From positions 1-64,000 of the forward strand of contig NZ_LJZS01000021.1 in the NCBI RefSeq assembly GCF_001314875.1: a DNA stretch of 64,000 bases, given 5' to 3'. This document shows, in pieces, positions 6,540 through 14,518 of the stretch; position 1 is the first letter of the stretch, and every line of letters begins with the position of its first letter. A program made the position numbers and the translations under genes. The notes under the pieces are model-generated. The model was given only the letters and a program-made list of their open reading frames with translations. It did no database searches and was not told where the DNA came from. Source of the DNA: Halomonas sp. HL-48. Lineage in GTDB: Bacteria > Pseudomonadota > Gammaproteobacteria > Pseudomonadales > Halomonadaceae.

Positions 6540-7991
6540 ATGACGCGTTACGAAGAAGTGGCGACCATTTTGCGGCAGCGTATCGAACACGGTATTTACC
6601 GCGTGGGGGATCGCCTCCCCTCGATTCGTGCGGTCTGCCAGGAGCTGGACGTCAGCATTTCCACCGCACAGGAAGCTTACCGGCAACTGATGGATGTGGC
6701 GCTAATCGAGTCGCGGCCCAAGTCGGGCTACTTTGTGCTGCCAAGCCGAGTCCCGTCGGTGCTCCCGTCGGTCTCTCGGCCTGCGCAGCGCCCGCTGGAT
6801 ATTTCGCAATGGGATCAAGTGCTGGAGCTGGTCGCCACCCAGCGAGACGACCAGCGGCTGCTGCTGGGGCGTGGGGTGCCCAATCTCGAGTATGAAACGC
6901 TTCGGCCGCTGTCGAAAATCCTTGCTGGCTTACATCGCAGCACTGAGCTGAACGGGTTTAACTACGACAAGCTGAGCGGAAGCCCCGAGCTGCGCCAGCA
7001 GGTGGCGCGGCTGGCGATTCATTCTGGCTGCTTGCTGCACCCGGACGACATTATGGTGACCACCGGCTGTCAGGAGGCGCTGGCCATTGCGCTGCGAACG
7101 CTCACTCAGCCCGGCGATGTGGTGGCCGTGGACTCACCCAGCTTTTACGGCACCATGCAGATCCTCAAGGCCAACGGCTTAAAGGCGCTGGAAATCCCCA
7201 CCGACCCGCAAACCGGCATCAGCCTGGAAGCGCTCGAATTGGCGCTGGAACAGTGGCCGATCCGCGCGATACAGGTCACGCCGACCTACAACAACCCGCT
7301 GGGCTACACCATGCCTGAAGCACGCAAGCGGGCGTTGTTTCAGCTCGCCCAGCGATTTGATGTGGCGATTATCGAAGACGATATCTACGGCGACCTGGCG
7401 TTTACTCAACCGAGGCCGCCCACCGTGAAATCCTTCGATGACGACGGACGCGTGATGCTATGCAGCGGTTTTTCCAAAACGGTAGGGCCGGGGTTGCGGG
7501 TGGGCTGGCTGGCGCCGGGCCGCTACCGCGATCAGGCGATGCATATGAAGTACGTCTCCACCGGAGCCTCGGCGACGCTGCCGCAGCTGGCGGTGGCGGA
7601 GTTCGTCGCCAAAGGCCACTACGAGCGCCACCTGCGTTTCGCTACCCGCCAGTATCAGCGCCAGCGGGACATCATGATCAGTTGGGTGCAGCGCTATTTT
7701 CCCGCAGGATCAGGCATCAGCTACCCCCAGGGCAGTTTTTTGCTATGGGTGGAGCTGCCCGCCGCCGTGGACTGCGTACGCCTTAACCAACGCTTGGCGC
7801 AGCGTGCTATCCACGTGGCGCCGGGGTCGCTGTTTTCCGCCTCGGGCAAGTTTCGCCAGTGCCTGCGCTTGAACTATGCGTTTACGCTAACCCCTGCCAT
7901 CGAAGACGCCGTGCGTACCGTGGGTGAGCTAGCCACTGAGATGGTGGAAGAGGAGGAGCGGCATGCGCTGGAAGATAGGGTGATAGAGTAG
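6540..7991 (+). CDS. MocR/GabR-type regulator (GntR HTH fused to aminotransferase domain)
   Basis: A 483-residue fusion. Residues 1-70 form a GntR winged helix (VGDRLPSIRAVCQELDVSISTAQEAYRQL) and the remainder is a fold type I aminotransferase-like domain with the PLP lysine in LCSGFSKTVGPGLRVGW and the aspartate region AIIEDDIYGDL. MocR regulators sense amino acids or vitamin B6 compounds through this domain and control adjacent genes, often divergent ones. The start at 6540 follows GGAGGAGGG; the extra 31 residues in the track overlap the operator repeats. Its likely target is the divergent DUF1127-phzF unit; the effector cannot be read from sequence. Confidence 0.92.
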   Translation: MTRYEEVATILRQRIEHGIYRVGDRLPSIRAVCQELDVSISTAQEAYRQLMDVALIESRPKSGYFVLPSRVPSVLPSVSRPAQRPLDISQWDQVLELVATQRDDQRLLLGRGVPNLEYETLRPLSKILAGLHRSTELNGFNYDKLSGSPELRQQVARLAIHSGCLLHPDDIMVTTGCQEALAIALRTLTQPGDVVAVDSPSFYGTMQILKANGLKALEIPTDPQTGISLEALELALEQWPIRAIQVTPTYNNPLGYTMPEARKRALFQLAQRFDVAIIEDDIYGDLAFTQPRPPTVKSFDDDGRVMLCSGFSKTVGPGLRVGWLAPGRYRDQAMHMKYVSTGASATLPQLAVAEFVAKGHYERHLRFATRQYQRQRDIMISWVQRYFPAGSGISYPQGSFLLWVELPAAVDCVRLNQRLAQRAIHVAPGSLFSASGKFRQCLRLNYAFTLTPAIEDAVRTVGELATEMVEEEERHALEDRVIE

Positions 7992-8023
7992 CATTAGCTG
8001 TTTAACACGATGGGAGAGCCATC

Positions 8024-8641
8024 ATGCAATCCAAAGAACACTGGGAAAGGGTTTACGCCAAGAAGCCACCTACAGAGGTCAGTTGGTTTCAGGAGCATGC
8101 GGCGCTTTCCGTAAAGCTAATTCGCAATGCTGACATCCCCGCATCATCTGCAATCATTGATGTAGGTGGTGGTGCCTCAACGCTGGTGGATGACCTGTTA
8201 GCGCTGGATTATGAAAAAATCACTGTGCTGGATTTATCGTCATCCGCCCTGGTTACAGCAAAAGAACGCCTTGGCAAGCGTGCATCAAACATTATATGGC
8301 GTGAAGAAAATGTGCTGGAGGCTGAGTTTCCTAAGCATGGTTATGATGTTTGGCATGATCGTGCCGTTTTCCATTTCCTCACGAGTCAAGAAGAACGTCA
8401 TCGTTATGTCCAAAAAGTGATGGGGGCTGTTAAGCCGGGCGGTCTTGTGATGGTGGCGACCTTTGCCGAAGATGGCCCAACCCAATGCAGCGGGCTCCCC
8501 GTGATGCGCTATAGCGCTGGTGCGTTGCATTCAGAGTTTGGTGAACCGTTCGAACTTATCGGTCATGAAAAAGAGACACACCACACGCCGGATGGCAGTG
8601 AGCAAAAGTTTATATACTGCCTTTGTAAGAAAATGATGTAA
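8024..8641 (+). CDS. Class I SAM-dependent methyltransferase
   Basis: A 205-residue Rossmann methyltransferase. SAM-binding motif I is IIDVGGGASTLVDDLL (about 45-60), the acidic end of beta 2 is VLDLSS, and motif IV is YDVWHDRAVFHFL. The short form with HWERVYAKKPPTEVSWFQ at the N-terminus is widespread and usually annotated as a generic methyltransferase; related enzymes act on small thiol or tellurium/selenium compounds, but the substrate is unknown. It stands 32 bases after the MocR gene on the same strand and converges with the broken tag gene. Base composition is slightly more AT-rich than the neighbours. Confidence 0.85.
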   Translation: MQSKEHWERVYAKKPPTEVSWFQEHAALSVKLIRNADIPASSAIIDVGGGASTLVDDLLALDYEKITVLDLSSSALVTAKERLGKRASNIIWREENVLEAEFPKHGYDVWHDRAVFHFLTSQEERHRYVQKVMGAVKPGGLVMVATFAEDGPTQCSGLPVMRYSAGALHSEFGEPFELIGHEKETHHTPDGSEQKFIYCLCKKMM

Positions 8642-8649
8642 CGACGGCG

Positions 8650-8834
8650 TCATTTAACAGGCCGCTGAAACTGTTGTCGCGCCTGCTCAACGCGTTCACG
8701 TGTAATGCAGTTTAGCGAGTGGTCGTTTAGCAGCCCCATGGCCTGCATAAAGGCAAAAGCGGTGGTGGGCCGAAAAATTTCCAGCCGCGCTTTTTGAGTT
8801 CTTTAGCCAGTGCTATGGATTCCGGCGAGGTGGT
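8650..8834 (-). pseudogene. tag: 3' fragment of tag, cut off by the IS element
   Basis: The minus strand continues the glycosylase reading frame interrupted at 10104: ACCACCTCGCCGGAATCC... gives TTSPESIALAKELKKRGWKFFGP, and after a one-base loss at the GGCCCACCACC stretch the other frame gives TTAFAFMQAMGLLNDHSLNCITRERVEQ to a stop at 8650. These match the C-terminal KKRGxKFxGxT and FMQAxGLxNDH motifs of 3-methyladenine DNA glycosylase I. The frameshift, in addition to the insertion, indicates the gene is decaying. It is absent from the ORF track. Confidence 0.85.
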
Positions 8835-8860
8835 TGAAGTGGACCCCGAAATTTGGACAG
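8835..8860 (+). repeat. IS left terminal inverted repeat
   Basis: Matches the reversed right end (10078-10103) at most positions, with the outer TGARGTGGACCC and inner TTGGACAG blocks conserved. It precedes the orfA ribosome binding site by about 30 bases. Confidence 0.85.
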
Positions 8861-8902
8861 GTGCCTAAGCTCTGATTCATTATCTCCACAAGGAGGAGAA
8901 TC

Positions 8903-9187
8903 ATGAGCAAGAAACGCAAGCAATACAGCGCATCATTCAAGGCCAAAGTCGCCCTGGCCGCCCTCAAAGGGGATCAGACTACTTCTGAGATTGCTGCCCG
9001 ATTTGAGATCCATCCCACCATGGTCAGCACCTGGAAACGTGAGCTGTTGGACAATGCCTCCGGCCTCTTCGAAGGCAAGCAGACGTCTGGCAAGCAGTCC
9101 AATGAGCCCAGCTCCGACGAACTCTACCGCGAGATCGGCCGGCTGACGGTGGAACGCGATTTTTTGTCGCGCAAGCTCGATCAGTAA
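8903..9187 (+). CDS. IS3-family transposase OrfA
   Basis: A 94-residue OrfA. The N-terminal helix-turn-helix (YSASFKAKVALAALKGDQTTSEIAARFEIHPTMVSTWKRELL) is of the IS3 HTH_Tnp type that binds the element ends, and a C-terminal heptad-like segment (SSDELYREIGRLTVERDFLSRKLDQ) resembles the leucine zipper of OrfA. It starts at ATG 8903 after AAGGAGGAG. OrfB lies in the -1 frame and that frame is open back across the orfA end, so an OrfAB fusion by -1 frameshifting is likely; the T run in GATTTTTTG is a candidate slippery site. Confidence 0.92.
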   Translation: MSKKRKQYSASFKAKVALAALKGDQTTSEIAARFEIHPTMVSTWKRELLDNASGLFEGKQTSGKQSNEPSSDELYREIGRLTVERDFLSRKLDQ

Positions 9188-9201
9188 GCCGTCAGCGCCG
9201 G

Positions 9202-10035
9202 TTGGCAATGATCGAGCGTGGTCATCCCCAGGTCAGCATTGTGCGTCAGTGTGAGCTGCTCAAACTGAGCCGTTCCTCGGTGTACTACGTCTCTCGTGAA
9301 CGGCATCAGGAGGATATGAATCTGATGTATCTGATTGACCAACAACACCTGGAAACGCCGTACTACGGCTCTCGCAAGATGCGAGTCCACCTGGAGCGCA
9401 AAGGCCACCGGATAAACCGCAAGCGGGTGCAGCGCCTGATGCGCACCATGAATATTCAGGCGGTATATCCGCGCCCCAGGACCAGCATTCCGGGCAAGGG
9501 GCACAAGGTTTATCCGTACCTGCTCAAAGGGCTGAAAATCGACCGCCCTAATCAGATCTGGGCAACAGATATCAGTTATATTCCGCTGGCCCGGGGCTTC
9601 ATGTACTTGGTCGCCATCATCGACTGGTACAGCCGCAAGGTGCTGTCCTGGCGGGTCTCAAACACCATGGACACGGACTTTTGCATTGATGCTCTGGAGG
9701 AGGCCCTGCAGCGCTACGGAACGCCGGAAATCTTCAACACCGATCAGGGCGTCCAGTTCACCAGTGAAGCCTTTACAGGCGTTCTCAAGGCGCATGGCAT
9801 CCGGATCAGCATGGATGGCAAGGGCTGCTATCATGACAACATCTTCGTGGAACGGCTCTGGCGTAGCGTCAAATATGAGTGTGTCTACCTAACTGCCTTC
9901 GAGAGTGGACACCACTTGAAGCGGGCGCTCAGCCAATACTTCGGGTATTACAACCTGAACAGATACCACCAAACCCTTGATTACCAAACACCGGATGAGG
10001 TGTACTACCAACAACCCATGACCCTGGTAGCTTGA
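9202..10035 (+). CDS. IS3-family transposase OrfB (DDE integrase)
   Basis: A 277-residue catalytic subunit. An HTH_21 region (YYGSRKMRVHLERKGHRINRKRVQRLMRTMNI) precedes the rve integrase core with the DDE residues in WATDISYI, FNTDQGVQF and NIFVERLWRSVKYE. All catalytic residues are present, so the element may be active. The start at 9202 is conventional; the frame is open upstream, as expected for translation as an OrfAB fusion. Confidence 0.93.
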   Translation: MAMIERGHPQVSIVRQCELLKLSRSSVYYVSRERHQEDMNLMYLIDQQHLETPYYGSRKMRVHLERKGHRINRKRVQRLMRTMNIQAVYPRPRTSIPGKGHKVYPYLLKGLKIDRPNQIWATDISYIPLARGFMYLVAIIDWYSRKVLSWRVSNTMDTDFCIDALEEALQRYGTPEIFNTDQGVQFTSEAFTGVLKAHGIRISMDGKGCYHDNIFVERLWRSVKYECVYLTAFESGHHLKRALSQYFGYYNLNRYHQTLDYQTPDEVYYQQPMTLVA

Positions 10036-10077
10036 GCCAGTAAGACAAAAAGATCAGAGCTTAATAGCACCTTCAAG

Positions 10078-10103
10078 CTGTCCAACTGATCGGGTCCACC
10101 TCA
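10078..10103 (-). repeat. IS right terminal inverted repeat
   Basis: CTGTCCAACTGATCGGGTCCACCTCA, the inverted partner of 8835-8860. Immediately beyond it the minus strand enters the tag coding sequence at CAGGCG. Confidence 0.85.
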
Positions 10104-10532
10104 CGCCTGGGTTTGCAGCGGTGGAAGCGAAGAGGCGTCCGGCTCAAAACGCCAGAAGAAAGCGGCCAGCGAGCCTTCCAGCTCGACCATTTCCTGCGCG
10201 CGCCGGGCATTGTTGATCGTCGCTTCGATCTTGCCTCGATGGCGAATAATGCCTGCATCCTGCAATAAGCGCTGCACATCGCCTGCGCCAAAATGGGCGA
10301 TTTGGTGGAAGTCGAAGTGATGGAAGGCGGCGCGGAAATGTTCGCGTTTGTTGAGAATGGTGCGCCAGCTCAAGCCGGACTGAAAACTCTCCAGGCACAG
10401 TTTTTCGAACAGCCGCTGGTCATCCGCTACCGGAAACCCCCACTCGTTGTCGTGATAGGGCAGAAATTCCGGTGCGCCGCCGCACCACTGGCAGCGCGGG
10501 TATCCGTCGGGAGCGATGAAATCGTTGGCCAT
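10104..10532 (-). pseudogene. tag: 5' fragment of tag, DNA-3-methyladenine glycosylase I, split by IS
   Basis: The first 143 codons of Tag, which removes 3-methyladenine from alkylated DNA. Seen here are the zinc site start CQWCGG, the catalytic-region Y/W motif YHDNEWGFPV, LFEKLCLESFQSGLSWRTIL, and the glutamate-containing core up to FEPDASSLPPLQTQ. The IS starts right after the alanine codon, putting a stop two bases into the element. The C-terminal zinc ligands and last helices are in the separated fragment at 8650-8834. The start is ATG 10532; the track's longer N-terminus lies in the upstream gene. The truncated product lacks the C-terminal zinc ligands and is unlikely to work. Confidence 0.9.
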
Positions 10533-10546
10533 TGGTGTATCGCCTG

Positions 10547-11272
10547 TTAACTGAACCACTCCTGGCCCGTGCGCCACAGGCACATGCCTGCAAAATAAAC
10601 GGAGGCCAGGCCCCATCCCCAGAGTGCCCAGGCCGCGTGCTCAGGGCTTGAGAGCACCAGCGATGTGGCACACGCGCACCACACCAGCGTGACAGCGATA
10701 TTGAGCGGCATGAACAGACGCACCCGAAACGGGTGCAGAAACTTCATGCGTGTCACGGTGAGGATAGCCAGAAAGATGATGCTGGCAAACGTCAGGAAAG
10801 GCGGGAAATCGAGGATATAAAAATAGGCGGCGGCGATGTTCCAGGCAGCAGGAAAACCAACGAAGTAGTTGTCCTGGCTTTTCATATTGACGTTGCAGAA
10901 ACAGAACATCGACGACAGCAGAATGATGAAGACTGATATCAGTCCTAAATAAGGCGGCAACTCAATAAAGAAGTAGATAAACAGGGCGGGAATAAAGGCC
11001 CAGGTCAAGTAATCGATGACCATATCCAGCGTCGAGCCATCAAAGTGGGGCAGGATAAGCTTCACGGCATACTTGCGCGCCAAAGTGCCATCCACGGCAT
11101 CGACCATCATCGCAGCCCCTAGCCAGAGGAGGCAGGCGACCGGGTTGTTGTCCACCAGTGCAAGCAGCGCCATGGTACCGAGCAGCACGCCGCTGGCGGT
11201 GAATACGTGCACGCTCCAAGCCTTCCATATCGAGGCGCGGGATTCTGCAGACGAAGAAAGCGATTGAACCAC
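10547..11272 (-). CDS. CDP-alcohol phosphatidyltransferase, phosphatidylcholine synthase-like
   Basis: A 241-residue integral membrane enzyme with the CDP-alcohol signature DGTLAR...FDGSTLDMVIDYL (about residues 59-90) and about eight hydrophobic segments. Size and the sequence WSVHVFTASGVLLG at the N-terminus fit bacterial phosphatidylcholine synthase (Pcs), which condenses CDP-diacylglycerol with choline. Phosphatidylserine synthase-type enzymes are the main alternative. It starts at GTG 11272 and lies 14 bases ahead of tag, so the two were probably co-transcribed before tag was broken. No choline uptake gene is adjacent. Confidence 0.8.
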   Translation of the reverse strand: MVQSLSSSAESRASIWKAWSVHVFTASGVLLGTMALLALVDNNPVACLLWLGAAMMVDAVDGTLARKYAVKLILPHFDGSTLDMVIDYLTWAFIPALFIYFFIELPPYLGLISVFIILLSSMFCFCNVNMKSQDNYFVGFPAAWNIAAAYFYILDFPPFLTFASIIFLAILTVTRMKFLHPFRVRLFMPLNIAVTLVWCACATSLVLSSPEHAAWALWGWGLASVYFAGMCLWRTGQEWFS

Positions 11273-11432
11273 GTTGACCCCATCGGGAACGTGAGTCCCC
11301 TTTGCGTTTGGTTGATAGATAAGCCTATAAAGAACGATACACTACTACAGCAGTGCACCCGGAGAATATGCTGGCATGGCATCCATTGCTCGATAGGCTG
11401 GTGCAAGGTCAAACCTACGAAGGAGATTGCTG

Positions 11433-11882
11433 ATGAATAGGGTACGTACCGCCACTGTTCGAGACCTTGATGCCTTAACCGAGCTCTTGGATGGCTACCG
11501 TCAGTTTTATGCGCAGCCGAGCAATACGCAAGCCGCGCGTGATTTTCTGCGCCAGCGTTTTGGTCAGGCAGATTCGCGCATCCTGGTCAGTGAAGACGCT
11601 GAAGGGACGCTCACCGGCTTTGTGCAGCTTTATCCTGGCGTTTCCACGGTGGGGTTGAATGCCCGCTGGACCTTGAACGATCTGTTTGTGCTGCCGGAGT
11701 GCCGGGACAAAGGCACCGGCAGGGCATTAATGGAAGCTGCCACAAAGCTTGCCAGTGAGCATGGCGTGGCGCGCCTGATGCTCATGACGCAAGTCGAAAA
11801 CGAGCGCGCCCAGCACCTTTATGAATCATTGGGCTGGCAGCGCAATACGGCGTTTTATGGGTATGTGCTGGATATGAATTAA
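11433..11882 (+). CDS. GNAT family N-acetyltransferase
   Basis: A 149-residue GNAT enzyme. Motif A with the acetyl-CoA pyrophosphate loop is seen in LNDLFVLPECRDKGTGRALMEAA, and the C-terminal part has NERAQHLYESLGWQ. Substrate unknown. ATG 11433 follows AAGGAG at a good distance; the track's TTG at 11427 is less likely. It is divergent from the phosphatidylcholine synthase-like gene, with about 160 bases between them holding both promoters, and converges with codA. Confidence 0.88.
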   Translation: MNRVRTATVRDLDALTELLDGYRQFYAQPSNTQAARDFLRQRFGQADSRILVSEDAEGTLTGFVQLYPGVSTVGLNARWTLNDLFVLPECRDKGTGRALMEAATKLASEHGVARLMLMTQVENERAQHLYESLGWQRNTAFYGYVLDMN

Positions 11883-11907
11883 GCACGGCCAAGGTGGCAG
11901 TGCTTAA
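11879..11907. terminator. Bidirectional hairpin between GNAT gene and codA
   Basis: TTAAGCAC and GTGCTTAA form an 8-bp stem with a 13-base loop, overlapping the GNAT stop codon and ten bases before the end of codA on the other strand. It lacks a strong T run, so it is a weak candidate. Confidence 0.35.
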
Positions 11908-11916
11908 CCGACCTTG

Positions 11917-13170
11917 TTAGCCAAGCCACGGTGGCGTGGTGATTCTGGCGGGCTCGCGCTGCATAATGATCTCGCCGTGGCGAACCGAGAGGAGCACTTC
12001 TCCCTGGGTACGCAATACGCTGTAATCGTCCTCGCCGTCCAGCAGGTTGAAACTTGCGGGTTTGCCGACCTCAATGCCGTAGCGTGATTCGATATCCAGC
12101 GTACGCGCGCTTTTATCGGTAATCAGCGAAAGCGCCTGGCTGAAATCCTGATAGCCCATCATGTGGCAGATATGCAGGCCAAAATCCAGCGTGCGTAATA
12201 GCTTGCCGTTGCCCAGCGAGTACCAGGGGTCGACGATGGAGTCCTGGGCCAGGCACACGTTGATGCCTGCCTCGTTGAGTTCTTTCACGCGGGTCACACC
12301 GCGGCGTTTGGGGTAGTTGTCGAAGCGCCCCTGGAGGTGAATACTTTCGGTGGGGCAGGAGACAAAGTTGATGCCCGAGCGCTTGAGCAGTAAAAACAGC
12401 TTGGAGCAGTAGGCGTTATCGTAAGAGTGCATGGCGGTGGTGTGGCTCGCGGTCACGCGGCTGCCGAGGTCATGCGTCAGCGCCTCATGGGCCAGCACTT
12501 CGAGAAACCGCGAGTTGGGGTCATCGATCTCGTCGCAGTGGACGTCCACCAGGCGATCGTATTTGATCGCCAGCTCGATCACCCGCTTCATGGAGGCCAC
12601 GCCCAGTTCGCGGGTGTATTCAAAGTGGGGAATACCGCCGACCACATCGGCGCCGATCTCAAGCGCTTCTTCCAGCAGTTTGTCGCCGCCGGGGTAGGAG
12701 AGCAGGCCGTCTTGGGGAAAGGCCACCACCTGGATGTCGATTTTATCTTTCAGCTCGTCGCGCAGGGCGCACAGCGTTTTGATGCCGACGAGGCTGGGGT
12801 CGCTGGTATCGGCGTGGGTGCGCACAAATTGCACGCCGTTACTGATCAGCAAGTTGAGTGTTTTCAGCGCACGCTCGCGAATGTCGGCCTCCGACAGCAT
12901 GGGTTTGCGCTCCCCCCAACGTTCAATGCCTTCGAACAGCGTGCCGCTCTGGTTCCAGTTAGGCTCACCCGCCGTCAGCGCCGCATCCAGATGGATATGG
13001 GGCTCGATGAAGGGGGCACACAGCAGTTTGCCGCCCGCGTCGATCTGTCCTTCGCTGGGTTTTTGCGGCGCATCCTGAACGGTAATGGCGCTGATGATGC
13101 CACCGTCTATCTCGAGGCGATAAAGCGCCGGGAGTTGGCGCAAACGGGCGTTGATGATCTGCATGCTCAT
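11917..13170 (-). CDS. codA: Cytosine deaminase
   Basis: A 417-residue amidohydrolase that deaminates cytosine to uracil. The metal-binding HxH motif is EPHIHLDAALTAGEPNWNQSGTL (about 57-80), further ligands are in VDVHCDEIDD and ASHTTAM, and the catalytic aspartate region is CLAQDSIVDPW. These match E. coli CodA closely. It is the second gene of a codBA operon, 16 bases after codB. Its product uracil could enter the reductive pathway encoded at 26.7-31.8 kb. Confidence 0.95.
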   Translation of the reverse strand: MSMQIINARLRQLPALYRLEIDGGIISAITVQDAPQKPSEGQIDAGGKLLCAPFIEPHIHLDAALTAGEPNWNQSGTLFEGIERWGERKPMLSEADIRERALKTLNLLISNGVQFVRTHADTSDPSLVGIKTLCALRDELKDKIDIQVVAFPQDGLLSYPGGDKLLEEALEIGADVVGGIPHFEYTRELGVASMKRVIELAIKYDRLVDVHCDEIDDPNSRFLEVLAHEALTHDLGSRVTASHTTAMHSYDNAYCSKLFLLLKRSGINFVSCPTESIHLQGRFDNYPKRRGVTRVKELNEAGINVCLAQDSIVDPWYSLGNGKLLRTLDFGLHICHMMGYQDFSQALSLITDKSARTLDIESRYGIEVGKPASFNLLDGEDDYSVLRTQGEVLLSVRHGEIIMQREPARITTPPWLG

Positions 13171-13186
13171 ATAAAAAACGGCTCAC

Positions 13187-14452
13187 TTATTGCTTGGCGG
13201 TCGAAGGAAGGCTATCGCCAAGCGTAGCGTGATTTACGCGCAGCAGCACGGCATAGCTGCCGGCGGCCACGGCCACGCCGACAAGCGGCGGCAGCAACGG
13301 CGAGAAGTAGGCGGCTCCGGCGCCCAGCGCATAGGCCGCCAAGCCCCGGCGGTTAAAGTCGGGCAGTTGGGCGGTATCCAAGGCGGGGTAGCGACCTTTA
13401 TGTTTGAGCCAGAAGTCCGCCATGATCACCCCGCCCATGGGCGGAATAAAGGTACCCAGCAGCACCAGAAAGGGAATTAGCAGGTTATACATACCGCCGA
13501 CCGCCAGCACGGTGCCAATCGCCGCACCGCCCACCGTGACCAGACGGCGTTTTTCGGTGCGCAACAAATTGCAGCCCGCCACGGCGAAGTTGTAGATGGT
13601 GTTGTCCTGTGTGGTCCAGATGTTCAGAAACAGCATCAGCACGGCGATGGTGACAAAGCCCTGGGCGATCAAGACATCGACAATATCCGCTTGCTGATAA
13701 ATCATGGTGCCCAGCGCGCCGGTCAGCACCATCAAGCCGTTGCCGATAAAGAAAGCCGCCAGGGTCGCGATGACCGCAATTTTGGGCGTCTTGGCGAAGC
13801 GGCTCCAGTTAGTCGCCTGGGTGCCGCCGCTAATAAAGGTGCCAATGATGACGGTGATGGCCGCCGCCACGCTCATGCTCTCCGTGGGCGTTTGCTGGCT
13901 TAGCCCGGCGAAACCGCGCACATCCACCAGCCCGGTGAACAGGCTGATGAGGATAAACAGCATCATGGCGGGGACGGCGAAGCGCGATAGCCAGTCCATG
14001 CCCTTGTAGCCGATCATGGCGGTCACGCAAAAGCCGAACCCAAATAGCACCATTAAGGGGATTTCCAGCCATTCAGGCATCCCGGTGGTGCGTACCAGCA
14101 CCAGCGCTATTGTGGCGGTCCCCCAGGCGTACCAGCCAATCTGGGTAAACCCGAGAATAAAATCGGAAAGCTTGCTGCCCTTCTCGCCGAAGCAGAAGCG
14201 CCCCATCAGCACGGAGGTTAGGCCGCTTTTACAGGCGATATAGGCCAGGGTCGCGGCGTAAACGCCCAGCAGCAGGTTGCCGATGACGATGATCCACAGC
14301 AGTTGGCCAATCGAGAAGGCCTGCCCCAGGGAGCCCCCCGCCCACATGGTGGCGGTAAAAAACGTAAAGCCCAGCAGGACGGCAGACAGGGACAGCAGGC
14401 CCTTGCGGGCATTGAGGGGGACTTCTGTTAAGGGGTAGTCAGAGTGGTTCAT
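13187..14452 (-). CDS. codB: Cytosine permease
   Basis: A 421-residue NCS1 transporter with about twelve membrane segments, near the 419 residues of E. coli CodB. The start MNHSDYPLTEVPLNARKG at 14452 is preferred over 14479 because it fits the family. The segment GTFISGGTQATNWSRFAKT and the APLNxRKG-like start are typical. It imports cytosine by proton symport and precedes codA in the same operon. A promoter should lie in the 66 bases between it and the TetR gene, though the TetR reads the same way and could read through. Confidence 0.94.
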   Translation of the reverse strand: MNHSDYPLTEVPLNARKGLLSLSAVLLGFTFFTATMWAGGSLGQAFSIGQLLWIIVIGNLLLGVYAATLAYIACKSGLTSVLMGRFCFGEKGSKLSDFILGFTQIGWYAWGTATIALVLVRTTGMPEWLEIPLMVLFGFGFCVTAMIGYKGMDWLSRFAVPAMMLFILISLFTGLVDVRGFAGLSQQTPTESMSVAAAITVIIGTFISGGTQATNWSRFAKTPKIAVIATLAAFFIGNGLMVLTGALGTMIYQQADIVDVLIAQGFVTIAVLMLFLNIWTTQDNTIYNFAVAGCNLLRTEKRRLVTVGGAAIGTVLAVGGMYNLLIPFLVLLGTFIPPMGGVIMADFWLKHKGRYPALDTAQLPDFNRRGLAAYALGAGAAYFSPLLPPLVGVAVAAGSYAVLLRVNHATLGDSLPSTAKQ

Positions 14453-14518
14453 GGCAGGCTCCAGGTGAAAGACATTCACTCAGTATAGGAAGCAAGCCGT
14501 GTGCCAGTGTGGCGAATA

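Larger units (their letters stand above)
8835..10103 (+). mobile_element. IS3-family insertion sequence
   Basis: A 1269-bp element with two overlapping-phase transposase frames and imperfect terminal inverted repeats. The left end is TGAAGTGGACCCCGAAATTTGGACAG and the right end, reversed, TGAGGTGGACCCGATCAGTTGGACAG. It interrupts tag. With these limits the flanking tag sequence joins directly (LQTQA then TTSPES), leaving no visible target duplication. The element looks intact, since both ORFs and both ends are present. Confidence 0.9.

Noticed and set aside
12427-13227. Long plus-strand ORF of 266 codons
   Set aside because: Antisense shadow of codA, which has clear family motifs on the other strand.
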